Shown one piece after another: positions 53,836 through 62,079 of a DNA stretch of 64,000 bases. The notes beneath the pieces were generated by a model. That model saw nothing but the letters and a program-made list of their open reading frames with translations. It was not told where the DNA came from and did not search any database. The DNA comes from Streptomyces sp. NBC_01723 (GTDB lineage Bacteria; Actinomycetota; Actinomycetes; Streptomycetales; Streptomycetaceae). A program made the translations under genes and the position numbers. Location of the stretch: positions 6,808,001 to 6,872,000 of the forward strand of contig NZ_CP109171.1 in assembly GCF_036246005.1 (NCBI RefSeq). Reading direction: 5' to 3'. Every line of letters starts with the position of its first letter. Position 1 is the stretch's first letter.

Positions 53836-55081
53836 GGAACTTCTCCTGCTGGTCGTCGGGGTACTGCCGGACCAGGACGGGCACCGGTGCCGCTGTCTCC
53901 TGCCGGTCTTCGGACCGCGTCTCGGCGCTGTTCGCGGTATCTGGCAGGGCGGGACCGGCCGTGGCACGCCGCTGGTCCGGCGCTCCCTGTGCCCCCGCGG
54001 CGCTCCGGGTGGTTCTCGGACCACTCGTTCGCGCGCCCGTGGCCCGCTGGTTCACGGCGGCCCCTGCCACCGATCGTCCGGTGGCCAGGCTGCGCATGTG
54101 CGACACGGCCATTGCCCCGGTGGCTGCCGCCGCCGTTCCACCAACTCCGGCAGAGCTCTTGGCCGTCCGGCCCGCGCCGGAGACCGCGGCTTGGACGACG
54201 GGAGCCGCGAACCGCATCAGCGCGGGCAGCGTGAAGCAGGCCAGGACGATCAGTACGACCCCGGACACCATGGAGACGACTTCGTTGTCCTCTTCCTGGC
54301 CGCTGATGGAGAACGCCGCCGCGTAGACGACGGCTGCGGCCGGCTTGTACAGCACGAACGCGAGGAGCCAGCCCACGGACCTACGGAACCAGAGCCGGCC
54401 GGCGGGGGTGGAGCTGGCCGCCGCCGCCAGGGGCAGCGTCCCCGTGAGGATCACGAGCATGGCCATCCGCACGATCATCAGGGCGATCTGCGCCACAGTG
54501 CCGGTGATCACCAGAATGGCCATGATCAGGACGAGGAACGACGAGTCCGTGCCGCCCAGGGCCAGCATGGCCGATGTGCGCTTTTCGAACTCGCCCACGC
54601 ACTGCTCGACAGGTTCCCCGCCGGCGCTGATCTGTCGGCAACCCGTGGACCTGTCGATGATCCAGACACTGAATCTGTCCCCCGCCGAGGTCAGCAGGGC
54701 AACGGTGGCGACCCCGACAGAGGAGACCATCATCAGGTTGAGGAGCCCTTGGAGAGCTTGCCGAGCTGTCTCGCCACGTCGCTGCCAGGCGATCTGCCCG
54801 GCCGCGACGAGCAGGCTGAGTACGGCGGTGAATGAGGTGATCCACAGCGTGGAGCCTTGGAGGAACGCCACCGGTCCGGTGTCGTCGCTGAGGTCGGGAG
54901 TGCCCAGGTTCATCCAGGCGCTGCCGAGCGCCTCAACAGTCGTACTCGCCGCCTTCGCGGCGCTCTCTGCGATCTCGTCGAACGCGCTTTCGCCGAGGTT
55001 CGACGGGACTGCTCCGGCCCCGTCACCCACGCAGTAGCCGCCGACCGAGGGCGACACCCAGCCGAAGTCGCAGCCCGCCAT
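53825..55081 (-). CDS. VirB6/TrbL-like polytopic membrane protein
   Basis: A 418-residue protein with about seven membrane segments (TLWITSFTAVLSLLVAAGQ, LLNLMMVSSVGVATVALLTS, DSSFLVLIMAILVITGTVAQ, IALMIVRMAMLVILTGTLPL, SVGWLLAFVLYKPAAAVVYA, SMVSGVVLIVLACFTLPALM) and a long Ala/Gly/Arg-rich tail of ~110 residues. A periplasmic loop with Cys residues (STGCRQISAGGEPVEQC) sits between segments. The pattern fits VirB6/TrbL inner-membrane channel proteins. Its ATG overlaps the upstream stop as ATGA at 55078-55081 region, and its 3' end overlaps the SCO6880-like start, so translation of the three genes is probably coupled. Confidence 0.82.
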   Translation of the reverse strand: MAGCDFGWVSPSVGGYCVGDGAGAVPSNLGESAFDEIAESAAKAASTTVEALGSAWMNLGTPDLSDDTGPVAFLQGSTLWITSFTAVLSLLVAAGQIAWQRRGETARQALQGLLNLMMVSSVGVATVALLTSAGDRFSVWIIDRSTGCRQISAGGEPVEQCVGEFEKRTSAMLALGGTDSSFLVLIMAILVITGTVAQIALMIVRMAMLVILTGTLPLAAAASSTPAGRLWFRRSVGWLLAFVLYKPAAAVVYAAAFSISGQEEDNEVVSMVSGVVLIVLACFTLPALMRFAAPVVQAAVSGAGRTAKSSAGVGGTAAAATGAMAVSHMRSLATGRSVAGAAVNQRATGARTSGPRTTRSAAGAQGAPDQRRATAGPALPDTANSAETRSEDRQETAAPVPVLVRQYPDDQQEKFHDR

Positions 55082-55839
55082 CAGACGCCCCCCCACTCGG
55101 CGTATCCCGCGAGAGAGCCGACAGGGATGGGCGCGGCAGGGGCGGCCGGGTACTCCAGCAGCCAGTCGCCGTCCCGCCACAGCACCGTGGTGGTGGCGGC
55201 CTGCATCCCACCGTCGGGGTACCGCCACACGGTCTGGATGACCGCGGTGCTGTCGTCGTAGGTGACGAACTTGAATCCGGCGATCTGCCCGTGGGCACCA
55301 CCGTCCGAGTTGGTGGGCGATTCCTTCTCGGCCTTGGTCCGCCCGGCTATGTAGGCGTCGCGGCCCGCGCCGACGGTCTGGACCCGGGTCACCTTCCGCC
55401 AGTCGTGGGCCGCCACATGACGCACGCTGATCTGGCTGGTGGCCAGCAGGGCGCCCACGGGAGTACGTGCGTAGCACCGAGCCACGTCCTGACCGGTCAC
55501 GGCGGGGCCCGATTCCTCGGACGCGGGCAGGGCGACGGCGCCGAACAGCGTCCAGGTCACTCCCCGGGGAGCGGCGGTGGGCACGTCCTGCCGGTTGTCG
55601 GGGAGTTTCGGGCACCGCTCACCGCTGGAGGGTGCGGACGACGACGGGCCGGAGTGACGGCCAACGGAGGGTTGGGAAGTGGTGAGGGCGTCGCCCCTGC
55701 CGGAGGGGTCCGAGGTGAAGATGACCGCCCCGGCGACGACGGTCACGAAGCCGATGAACGCGGCGGCGAGGACGAAGCCGCTGCGCAGCCACGGACTTCG
55801 CGGCTCGTCGGGCGTCGTGTGGATGGCGGGGTCTGCCAT
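55081..55839 (-). CDS. single-pass membrane protein in VirB8/TcpC position
   Basis: A 252-residue protein with one N-terminal membrane segment (SGFVLAAAFIGFVTVVAGAV), a Ser/Pro linker, and an extracytoplasmic domain with PTAAPRGVTWTLFGAVALPA, GQDVARCYARTPVGALLATS and FVTYDDSTAVIQTVWRYPDG, TTTVLWRDGDWLLEYPA. The last part looks like the NTF2-like domain of VirB8/TcpC channel proteins. ATG 55839 has GGAGGAA upstream. The paralogous lipoprotein at 58076-58738 may be a second, lipid-anchored domain of this kind. Confidence 0.7.
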   Translation of the reverse strand: MADPAIHTTPDEPRSPWLRSGFVLAAAFIGFVTVVAGAVIFTSDPSGRGDALTTSQPSVGRHSGPSSSAPSSGERCPKLPDNRQDVPTAAPRGVTWTLFGAVALPASEESGPAVTGQDVARCYARTPVGALLATSQISVRHVAAHDWRKVTRVQTVGAGRDAYIAGRTKAEKESPTNSDGGAHGQIAGFKFVTYDDSTAVIQTVWRYPDGGMQAATTTVLWRDGDWLLEYPAAPAAPIPVGSLAGYAEWGGV

Positions 55840-55932
55840 GGGTTCCTCCCCCTCCTGATGAGTGGTCGGGTGATGGTTGGCGGGGCGGGCGGACGAAGCG
55901 CGACGGGGGTCTGACGCGAAGTCGCATTCTGT

Positions 55933-56253
55933 CTAGATGAACGCGCCGACGATGCCCGAGGCGGAGCCGACGAGCAGGCACGCTCCCAGGACGAAGCCGA
56001 GCCCCCTGACATGGTCACGACCGCCTCCCCGGGAGTGGTCGACTGCCATCCGGGCGGCGACACCGAAGATGCCCGCGACGCACAGGGTGGTCACGGTCCA
56101 GGCCACCCACCTCAGCACCTGCAGCAGGTCCTCGGCTCCGGGCGGTGCTTCTCCGCCGCCGACGTCGGGCACGCCCGAGGGCTGCGGCGAGGCTGCGGCC
56201 GCATGGGTCAGATACGGCGAGGCGTCCAAAAGGGCCGCCAGCAGAGTGGACAA
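55933..56253 (-). CDS. VirB2-pilin-like small membrane protein (copy 1)
   Basis: A 106-residue protein with two hydrophobic segments (LRWVAWTVTTLCVAGIFGVA and GLGFVLGACLLVGSASGIVG) joined by a short basic loop (ARMAVDHSRGGGRDHVRG). This is the layout of VirB2/TrbC-type pilins and of small T4SS channel proteins. The start is TTG at 56253 with AGAGGGG seven bases upstream. A paralogue with the same layout is at 63683-63970. It lies 12 bp behind the DUF6668 gene. Confidence 0.72.
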   Translation of the reverse strand: MSTLLAALLDASPYLTHAAAASPQPSGVPDVGGGEAPPGAEDLLQVLRWVAWTVTTLCVAGIFGVAARMAVDHSRGGGRDHVRGLGFVLGACLLVGSASGIVGAFI

Positions 56254-56265
56254 CTCGGTTCCCCT

Positions 56266-56868
56266 CTAGGTGAATTGAGTGAGTCGGATCAGGTCGCGGG
56301 CGAGGGGCGAGCACTCCTTGGGCAGATGCGGTTCGCCAAGCCGCCAGGCCTCCACCCATGGGATCTCCCACAGCCGTGGCACGGCACCCGACACCAGTGA
56401 CACCCGGTCCCGCAGCGCCCGAGGGCGCCGGCCGGGAGTGTCGGCGACAACGACCAGGCCCAGCAGGTCGATGCCGGTGACCATGCGCGAGGCCCACTGC
56501 TGGGCGGCGCTCTGCGCCGCTGCCAGACCGTGCGCCGTGGAGCGAGCGACTAGTACGACTGGCTGATTCCCCTGGGCCGTCGGCCAGGCCCGCCCGGCGT
56601 CCCGGCCGCCGGGCACGGCCTGCTCGAGCGTGCTGACGCCCGCGCCGCCGTGCACACCGAGCCACCACCAGGAATGCCCGTCGCCCACCGGCGGACGAGC
56701 GACGGGCAGTGCCTGCTCCGGCTGCGGTACTCCGGTTCCCTGGGGGGCTTGAGGGCCGAAAAGTCCGGTCGACACACCTTGAACCGATCGCCTGGGTTTC
56801 CCGTTGATGCCACCCGAACGGCCCGACTGTGGCAACCAGGGATTGATGACCGGTGCATCCCCTGTCAA
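56266..56868 (-). CDS. DUF6668-family ParA-like protein (copy 1)
   Basis: About 200 residues. A disordered, Pro/Gln-rich first third leads into WWLGVHGGAGVSTLEQAVPG, VVLVARSTAHGLAAAQSAAQ, TGIDLLGLVVVADTPGRRPR and LWEIPWVEAWRLGE. The first motif resembles the ParA/MinD nucleotide loop (xGGxGxST) but has Val where the Walker lysine is expected, so ATP hydrolysis is doubtful. It matches the DUF6668 family. TTG 56868 has GGAG five bases upstream; an ATG at 56886 lacks such a site. First gene of the leftward operon, divergent from the hydrolase operon. Confidence 0.8.
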   Translation of the reverse strand: MTGDAPVINPWLPQSGRSGGINGKPRRSVQGVSTGLFGPQAPQGTGVPQPEQALPVARPPVGDGHSWWWLGVHGGAGVSTLEQAVPGGRDAGRAWPTAQGNQPVVLVARSTAHGLAAAQSAAQQWASRMVTGIDLLGLVVVADTPGRRPRALRDRVSLVSGAVPRLWEIPWVEAWRLGEPHLPKECSPLARDLIRLTQFT

Positions 56869-56889
56869 GACGTCTCCTTCGACCATCAA

Positions 56890-57020
56890 CACAATGAGCC
56901 GAATAATACACACAAGTTGATAAATCGCAACAAATTACTTTTCTTGAAGTTGAGTACAGATAGGACTGATTTGCGCATGTGTGACTCTGCGTCTTCGCGG
57001 GGGTTCACCTCTCACACCGG
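56890..57020. promoter_or_regulatory. divergent promoter region of the two secretion operons
   Basis: An AT-rich island unusual for this genome (TAATACACACAAGTTGATAA, CAACAAATTACTTTTCTTGA) lies between the diverging DUF6668 and hydrolase genes. Several TTGA elements (TTGATA, TTGAAG, TTGAGT) could be -35 boxes; TACAGATAGG may hold a -10 for the rightward operon. Exact starts cannot be fixed. Confidence 0.65.
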
Positions 57021-57029
57021 AAGTTGTCG

Positions 57030-58079
57030 GTGAACGGCCACCCCGGCCGGGTGAGGTCAGCCGCACTGGCCACAGGGTCTGTCGTCCTGGGACTCGTCGG
57101 CTCTCTGGTCGGTCTGTCGGTCCTCGGCGCTGTGGGCCGCGAACAGGGCGTCGAACCCGTTGGACTGGTCACCGGGCTCAAGCCCGGACGCATACCGCCC
57201 GAGCATGTCCATTGGATCGAGCGTGCCGGCAGCCTCTGTCCGGAGGTCAGTGCACCGCTGCTGGCCGCGCAGATCGAGGCGGAGTCGGGCTGGGACCCGA
57301 CAGCCGTGAGCCATGCACAGGCCGAAGGGCTGAGCCAGTTCATCCCCAGCACATGGGCTACGTGGGGCGTAGACGCGGCGGGCAAGGACGGCAGTCCGGA
57401 ACCGGACGGTGTGGCCGACCCGTTCACCCCGGGCGACGCGATCATGTCCCAGGCGCGCTACGACTGCTGGCTCGCGGACAGGGTCAGCGAGATGAATATC
57501 GGTGGCGACCCCACCCGGCTGATCCTCGCCGCGTACAACGCGGGCCCTGGAGCGGTCGAACGGGCCAACGGAATACCTCCCATCCCCGAGACCCAGAGCT
57601 ACGTCATCAAAATCATCACGTCGATGACCAGGTACACCGGCACCGAACCGGCAGCCGCCGACGGCTCGTTCGGTGCCCGGGTGGTGGACAACGCGAGGAA
57701 GTGGCTCGGCACCCCCTACTCGTGGGGTGGCGGCGGGCCGGAAGGCCCCGGCCGCGGCTTCGCTCAGGGCGCCAACACCGTGGGATTCGACTGCTCCAGC
57801 CTCGTGCAGAACGCCGTTTACCACGCCGCAGGCGGTAGTGTTCTCCTCCCTCGTGTCAGCCAACTCCAGGTCAAGTCCGGCGAAGCAGTGTCCCGCGACG
57901 CCATGCGGCCCGGCGATGTGATCGGGTTCCAGCTGGGCGGCAGTTACGACCACATCGGCATCTACATCGGTGGGGGGCAGTTCATCCACGCGCCGAAGAC
58001 CGGTGACGTGGTCAAGATCAGCGACCTCGCCGAGCCCTATTACGCCGGTAAGCCCCAGAAGGTCAGGCGGTTCGGATGA
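57030..58079 (+). CDS. two-domain cell-wall hydrolase: lytic transglycosylase plus NlpC/P60
   Basis: About 349 residues. A membrane anchor or signal (ALATGSVVLGLVGSLVGLSV) is followed by an SLT domain at ~60-195 (LLAAQIEAESGWDPTAVS with catalytic Glu ~85, GLSQFIPSTWATWG, LAAYNAGPGAVERANGIPPI) and an NlpC/P60 domain at ~215-345 (TVGFDCSSLVQNAVYHAAGG with Cys ~255, SYDHIGIYIGG with His ~308, FIHAPKTGD with His ~320). Such enzymes (VirB1/TcpG-like) open peptidoglycan for the conjugation channel. GTG 57030 has GGAAG upstream; a TTG two codons earlier is less well placed. It overlaps the lipoprotein gene by ATGA. Confidence 0.93.
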   Translation: MNGHPGRVRSAALATGSVVLGLVGSLVGLSVLGAVGREQGVEPVGLVTGLKPGRIPPEHVHWIERAGSLCPEVSAPLLAAQIEAESGWDPTAVSHAQAEGLSQFIPSTWATWGVDAAGKDGSPEPDGVADPFTPGDAIMSQARYDCWLADRVSEMNIGGDPTRLILAAYNAGPGAVERANGIPPIPETQSYVIKIITSMTRYTGTEPAAADGSFGARVVDNARKWLGTPYSWGGGGPEGPGRGFAQGANTVGFDCSSLVQNAVYHAAGGSVLLPRVSQLQVKSGEAVSRDAMRPGDVIGFQLGGSYDHIGIYIGGGQFIHAPKTGDVVKISDLAEPYYAGKPQKVRRFG

Positions 58080-58738
58080 CTCGCCTCCGTACACGAGGCG
58101 CCGCCGGTGCGGCGGCACTCACGCTCGGCCTGCTCGTCGGCGGGTGTGGTTCCGCTAGTGGCGGTGGCGCTGAGGAGCACGCATACGCGGCGCGATCGGC
58201 TCCTGCGGCGACCGGCACCGGACCGTATCCGACACCGTCCGCCTCCCGCACGAACGCACCCGCGCTCCCGGAACCCAAGGGCACCGGTGCGCCCCGCGGA
58301 AGAACGATCCGCCCTCAGGACGTCGACCAGACCGATGCCGACATGGTCAGCAGAGGCACACTCGCAGGGCTGTGGACCTTCGACACCACCACCGACCGCG
58401 GGCCGCACGACGCCGAGTTGCGCACCGCGGACGCGGGTTGGCTGACCGAAGCGCACGCGGACCGGCTCCGCGCGCACCGGCCCCAGCCGGTCACTGATGC
58501 CCAATGGCAGCAGTGGATCAGACACCGCGCTCACACCACCGTGGTGGTGAAGAAGTCCGAGGACGCCGCCCGGCCTCCCGACACCGACACCGGGGCATGG
58601 CGTCAGTGGACGGTCACCGCCACCCCGTCGGGGCGCAATGGGTGGAAGGGCGAGCTTGTTGTCGTCACGGCCTACGTACACCTCACCCGCACGGCGGTCG
58701 GCACGTCATGGCGGGTCGCCGATGTGACCGTCCGCTAG
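58076..58738 (+). CDS. lipoprotein of the secretion operon
   Basis: A 220-residue protein with a lipoprotein signal (ALTLGLLVGGCGSASGGG; lipobox LVGGC). After a Pro/Ala linker it has DQTDADMVSRGTLAGLWTFD, WLTEAHADRLRAHRPQPVTD and WRQWTVTATPSGRNGWKGEL, VVTAYVHLTRTAVGTSWRVA. The last part is compatible with an NTF2-like VirB8/TcpC-type fold, but similarity is not certain. Start overlaps the hydrolase stop (ATGA), so the two are coupled. Confidence 0.75.
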   Translation: MTRLRTRGAAGAAALTLGLLVGGCGSASGGGAEEHAYAARSAPAATGTGPYPTPSASRTNAPALPEPKGTGAPRGRTIRPQDVDQTDADMVSRGTLAGLWTFDTTTDRGPHDAELRTADAGWLTEAHADRLRAHRPQPVTDAQWQQWIRHRAHTTVVVKKSEDAARPPDTDTGAWRQWTVTATPSGRNGWKGELVVVTAYVHLTRTAVGTSWRVADVTVR

Positions 58739-58790
58739 GACTTGTTTTTCTCAGCCGGGCCGGGGCGTCCAACTGCATGGGAGCAACGTC

Positions 58791-59696
58791 ATGTCAATGC
58801 ACGAGTCAGCGAATATACCGGCCTGGCCGGTCTACGACCTCACTGTCCAAGACGACTGCCGGGTCCTCGTGTCAGGACCATTGATTCCCACGTCAGGGCA
58901 CGCTACGCGTGCCTCCGCCATAGCCGTCGTGGCAAGCGTGGCCGCCAGGCTCGGCCGGGCCGTGCGGGCAACGGCCGTCGAAACGGGCGGCGAGGTCTGG
59001 CAGCTGATCATCTCATCCGACGGAAATGTGAGCGAGGTCCCGGCCGGCAAACCGCACACCCCGGTGACCAAGAAGCGCCTGAACAAGCGCCCGACAAGAG
59101 CTACCGCGATCGTCCGCGGTGCCTCCACGTCCCAACCCGGCCCGCAACAGGGGACCGAGGCGTTCACGGAATCTCTGGCCGTGGTCAGGAGCCATCTTGA
59201 CGCGGGCCGTACCGACCAGGCCAAGACGCTCGCCGCACAGCTCGACAATCGGGCCACGGGCGTCCTTGGTGTCTCGCATCCCGGCACACTGGGAATCCGC
59301 GAGATCCGCGCACGGGCCACCGCTCTGGCCGGAGACACTGTCGGCGGCATTCAGTTGTACCGCGACGTGGCCGAGCGCTGGCATCTCCGAGGGGACGCCG
59401 AACAGGCGGAGGCAGCGGCAAGCCGTGCTGAACTGCTGTGGATGCAGATCACCCGAGTCGACGAGGCGCTGTCCGCCGGGGTCGCTGTCATCCGTATGCG
59501 CAACCAGATCCCCGGCAAGGCGGGAGAAGCGCTCACCGCGGTCTTGGAACACAGGGAGTGGCTGCTGAAGGCTCACCACACGGGCGGTGCGGGGGCGGCG
59601 GGGGAACAACCCGTGATGGACAGACCCGCGCCGCGAAGCACCCGGCCCGGCTCGACCTGGGAACGGCCCGCGCTGGACGCCCGGAAGGCAAGCTGA
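58791..59696 (+). CDS. helical (TPR-like) cytoplasmic protein (copy 1)
   Basis: 301 residues. A small N-terminal alpha/beta part (YDLTVQDDCRVLVSGPLIPT, VRATAVETGGEVWQLIISSD) is followed by a basic linker (KKRLNKRPTRATAI) and a helical region ~120-270 reminiscent of TPR repeats (TEAFTESLAVVRSHLDAGRT, HPGTLGIREIRARATALAGD, GGIQLYRDVAERWHLRGDAE, AASRAELLWMQ). It resembles the protein at 61114-62055 in plan. GGGAGC precedes ATG 58791. Function unknown; a scaffold or regulator of the secretion locus is possible. Confidence 0.65.
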   Translation: MSMHESANIPAWPVYDLTVQDDCRVLVSGPLIPTSGHATRASAIAVVASVAARLGRAVRATAVETGGEVWQLIISSDGNVSEVPAGKPHTPVTKKRLNKRPTRATAIVRGASTSQPGPQQGTEAFTESLAVVRSHLDAGRTDQAKTLAAQLDNRATGVLGVSHPGTLGIREIRARATALAGDTVGGIQLYRDVAERWHLRGDAEQAEAAASRAELLWMQITRVDEALSAGVAVIRMRNQIPGKAGEALTAVLEHREWLLKAHHTGGAGAAGEQPVMDRPAPRSTRPGSTWERPALDARKAS

Positions 59697-59814
59697 GCCC
59701 GGTCTCTCTGCGGAGACCCCCGTAACCGTCACGCCCACCGGCCGATGAACGATTCGCGCCCTCGCGGTGCGGACGACGACCCAACCTTGCTCGGTGCCTG
59801 TCTCAGAACCGGTG

Positions 59815-60170
59815 ATAGGGGTGGGTCAGGCGCAGGCGGAACAGCTGGTCGCGGGCGGGGATGCTGTCGTGCGTAGACCTTGGTGACCATCACGGCCAGA
59901 GCCATGCCGCGCATGTCGACCGCCAGGTGCCGCTTCCTGCCGTTGATCAGCTTGCCGCCGTCGAAGCCTCGGGTGTCCTGACCCACGGTCTCGACACCTT
60001 TGACGGACTGGGAGTCCAGGATCACCGCGACGGTGCGGGGATTGAGGCCGTCGTGGACACTCTCCACCACTGGGGCCATGGCGCACCACCCGGCGCGGGC
60101 CGAAGCGTCGGCGTCCTGCGTCGGCTGCGGAACCCCGGCCCGGCGATACGCCCAGACTCCACCTCACACC
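59815..60170 (-). pseudogene. IS5-F transposase fragment
   Basis: AMAPVVESVHDGLNPRTVAV, ILDSQSVKGVETVGQDTRGF, GGKLINGRKRHLAVDMRG (first Asp) then, one frame on, DSIPARDQLFRLRLTHPYH. The LFRLRLTHP motif matches the fragment at 3676-4143. Both ends are missing. It is the only IS debris inside the secretion region. Confidence 0.75.
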
Positions 60171-60306
60171 ATCAGCATCACCAGATACTGAGCCAACATG
60201 GTCGAATCTCGACCCTATTGAGCTTCCTCAACAACTACCCCGGCCAGCCCCACCGACATCCCATCAGTCACAGAACGTCACAAATCGCTGGATCTGACAC
60301 AGCTTC

Positions 60307-60891
60307 TCAGGCGGCGGACAGATGCTGTGCCGACTCCTCGTCGGCGTTGTCGACGGCACTCTCGGCAAGCTCCATGGCCAGCCGCAGGAAACGTACCGCG
60401 TGATGCACACGCGACTTGACGGTGCCCGTCGGAACGCCGAGTACCTGGCCCGCCTCGCGCATCGATCTGCCGGCGTAGTACGTCTCGTACAGCACCTCAC
60501 GATGAATGGGGGACAGCTGCTTGAACGCCTCCCTGAGAAGCATGGAGGAAAGCAAACAGTCCACGCCGTCAGGCATGGGCAGCAAGTCCTCCAGCCAGGT
60601 GTTGCCGTTGACCTCCTGGGGACGGGTCTTGCGCATCCGGAGCTCGTCGATCACGAGGTTGCGGGCCACTCTGAACAGCCACGGACGCAGGTGCTGGCCG
60701 GCGGCCAGGTCCTGCGTCCGCCAGCAGCGCAGCAGCGCCTCTTGGACGATGTCCTCGGCCTTGTGACGGTCACCGTTCAACAGCCGTACCACGTAGGTGT
60801 ACAGCGGGCCCGCCTGGTTGTCGTGGAGTGTGCGCATCGCGCGTTCCGCAGTGCTCACCGCTCCCAGGGAACCCAAAACCGTCAAAGTCAC
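60307..60891 (-). CDS. ECF-type RNA polymerase sigma factor
   Basis: A 194-residue sigma factor. Region 2 has YTYVVRLLNGDRHKAEDIVQ, EALLRCWR and LRPWLFRVARNLVIDELRMR. Region 4 has LSPIHREVLYETYYAGRSMR, EAGQVLGVPTGTVKSRVHHA. It resembles SigL/SigK-type ECF factors whose anti-sigma partner is often adjacent; no membrane anti-sigma gene is beside it here. GTG 60891 has GGAGAAG upstream. It may control one of the neighbouring secretion operons. Confidence 0.92.
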   Translation of the reverse strand: MTLTVLGSLGAVSTAERAMRTLHDNQAGPLYTYVVRLLNGDRHKAEDIVQEALLRCWRTQDLAAGQHLRPWLFRVARNLVIDELRMRKTRPQEVNGNTWLEDLLPMPDGVDCLLSSMLLREAFKQLSPIHREVLYETYYAGRSMREAGQVLGVPTGTVKSRVHHAVRFLRLAMELAESAVDNADEESAQHLSAA

Positions 60892-60993
60892 GTTCTTCTC
60901 CCTTTGTCCATGACCTTGGGCGAAGGTCAGGTCTCAAGGCCGAACCAGGAAGCCTCGATCAGGGGGAGTGTTGCGAGTGAGTCTCCACATCGC

Positions 60994-61014
60994 ATTGACG
61001 TTCTATTGACGTTC
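60994..61014. promoter_or_regulatory. direct repeat, possible operator or sigma promoter element
   Basis: ATTGACGTTC occurs twice, at 60994-61003 and 61005-61014, with an 11-base period (one helical turn). It lies between the sigma gene start (60891) and the 3' end of the helical protein gene (61114), so it probably acts on the sigma gene. Confidence 0.55.
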
Positions 61015-61113
61015 AAACATCGGATTCAGCCGAGTTTGGCCGAATCGAGGACCTGCCGCAGAAGGGGGAGAGCCTGTACTGACGCGCTTCTCCCCGGCGA
61101 CCTGCGCTTTCTC

Positions 61114-62055
61114 TCAGAACGCGCCGACGTGGCCCGTGGCGGACTCAGTGACAAGGGTGCGTATACGCCGGTCCACGTACCTCACCAGTTCGACATCCCC
61201 TGCGGCCACATTGCCTTCCATGGCAAGCCGGGACCATGCGGCGAGCAGGGCCCGGCCGTGGTCGACAGCGGACGGCAGGTCGTCGATCAGCTGCCACCCG
61301 GCGACCGCTCGCAGCAGGTCGGCATGGGCCCGTGGGTCACCCTGCTGATGACGAATCAGGGTGAGTTCGAGGCAGGTGGCTGTCGCGGCGACGTGATTGC
61401 CGCTCTTGTGCGCGGCGTACGCCGCCAGCGCCTGTGCTTCCAAGGTGTACGGGTGTTCGGCGCCGAAGGCTCGCGTGGTGTGCTCCTGCAACCTGAAGGC
61501 GAGCGCCGCCGCCCGCTCGGGCGCTCCGTTGTCGATGGCGTGGCCGATACGCGCGACGAGTTCGGCGAGTTCGTCCGGGACGAGCACCGGTGTATCTGCG
61601 TCGGTGCGTGGTGTGCCTTCGTCGGGCGGTGAGTCGGTCGAACGGCCGGGGACCAACGCCGTTCTGGCAGACGGCAGTTCGGCCGGTCGTTGTTCGACCA
61701 GGCTTGAATCTGCCGGACCCGGCCTCGCCGCGGGCAGGGGCTCCGCCTCGGTCAACTCCTGGTATCTCTCGTGCCGCACGACGCGGCTCGAACCGTCGGC
61801 GGCGACCTCGACGCGAGTGGCGTACCCCGCCCGCCGGTCGACGATCATGACCTCGACGGGTCCGCCCCTGGCCCGTGCCCGTCGCTGCATCGTGTCGAGC
61901 ACGGCCACGTTGACCGGTTCGCCGTCCGGCAGGGGGAAGGGTACGCCGTCGACCGTCACACGGCCGTCGGGGGCGATGAACACCTCGGAGGCGATCACCC
62001 CCCGCTCGGCACCTTCCTGCCCATCGCGCCCCCACCGGACTTGCTTCCTGAGCAC
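61114..62055 (-). CDS. helical (TPR-like) cytoplasmic protein (copy 2)
   Basis: 313 residues with an N-terminal beta part (ASEVFIAPDGRVTVDGVPFP, VEVMIVDRRAGYATRVEVAA), a Pro/Ser/Asp-rich linker, and a helical C-terminal half (DELAELVARIGHAIDNGAPE, RAAALAFRLQEHTTRAFGAE, HPYTLEAQALAAYAAHKSGN, DLLRAVAGWQLIDDLPSAVD). The HPxTL motif and TPR-like spacing are shared with the protein at 58791-59696, so they appear to be distant paralogues. It lies 24 bp behind the transglycosylase gene in the same operon. Confidence 0.65.
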   Translation of the reverse strand: MLRKQVRWGRDGQEGAERGVIASEVFIAPDGRVTVDGVPFPLPDGEPVNVAVLDTMQRRARARGGPVEVMIVDRRAGYATRVEVAADGSSRVVRHERYQELTEAEPLPAARPGPADSSLVEQRPAELPSARTALVPGRSTDSPPDEGTPRTDADTPVLVPDELAELVARIGHAIDNGAPERAAALAFRLQEHTTRAFGAEHPYTLEAQALAAYAAHKSGNHVAATATCLELTLIRHQQGDPRAHADLLRAVAGWQLIDDLPSAVDHGRALLAAWSRLAMEGNVAAGDVELVRYVDRRIRTLVTESATGHVGAF

Positions 62056-62079
62056 CCGATGACTCCTTCGCTGTTCTGA

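Noticed and set aside
53807..54835. Long plus-strand frames opposite the VirB6-like and SCO6880-like genes
   Set aside because: They mirror real genes on the other strand, are rich in Arg/Gly/His and lack start signals.
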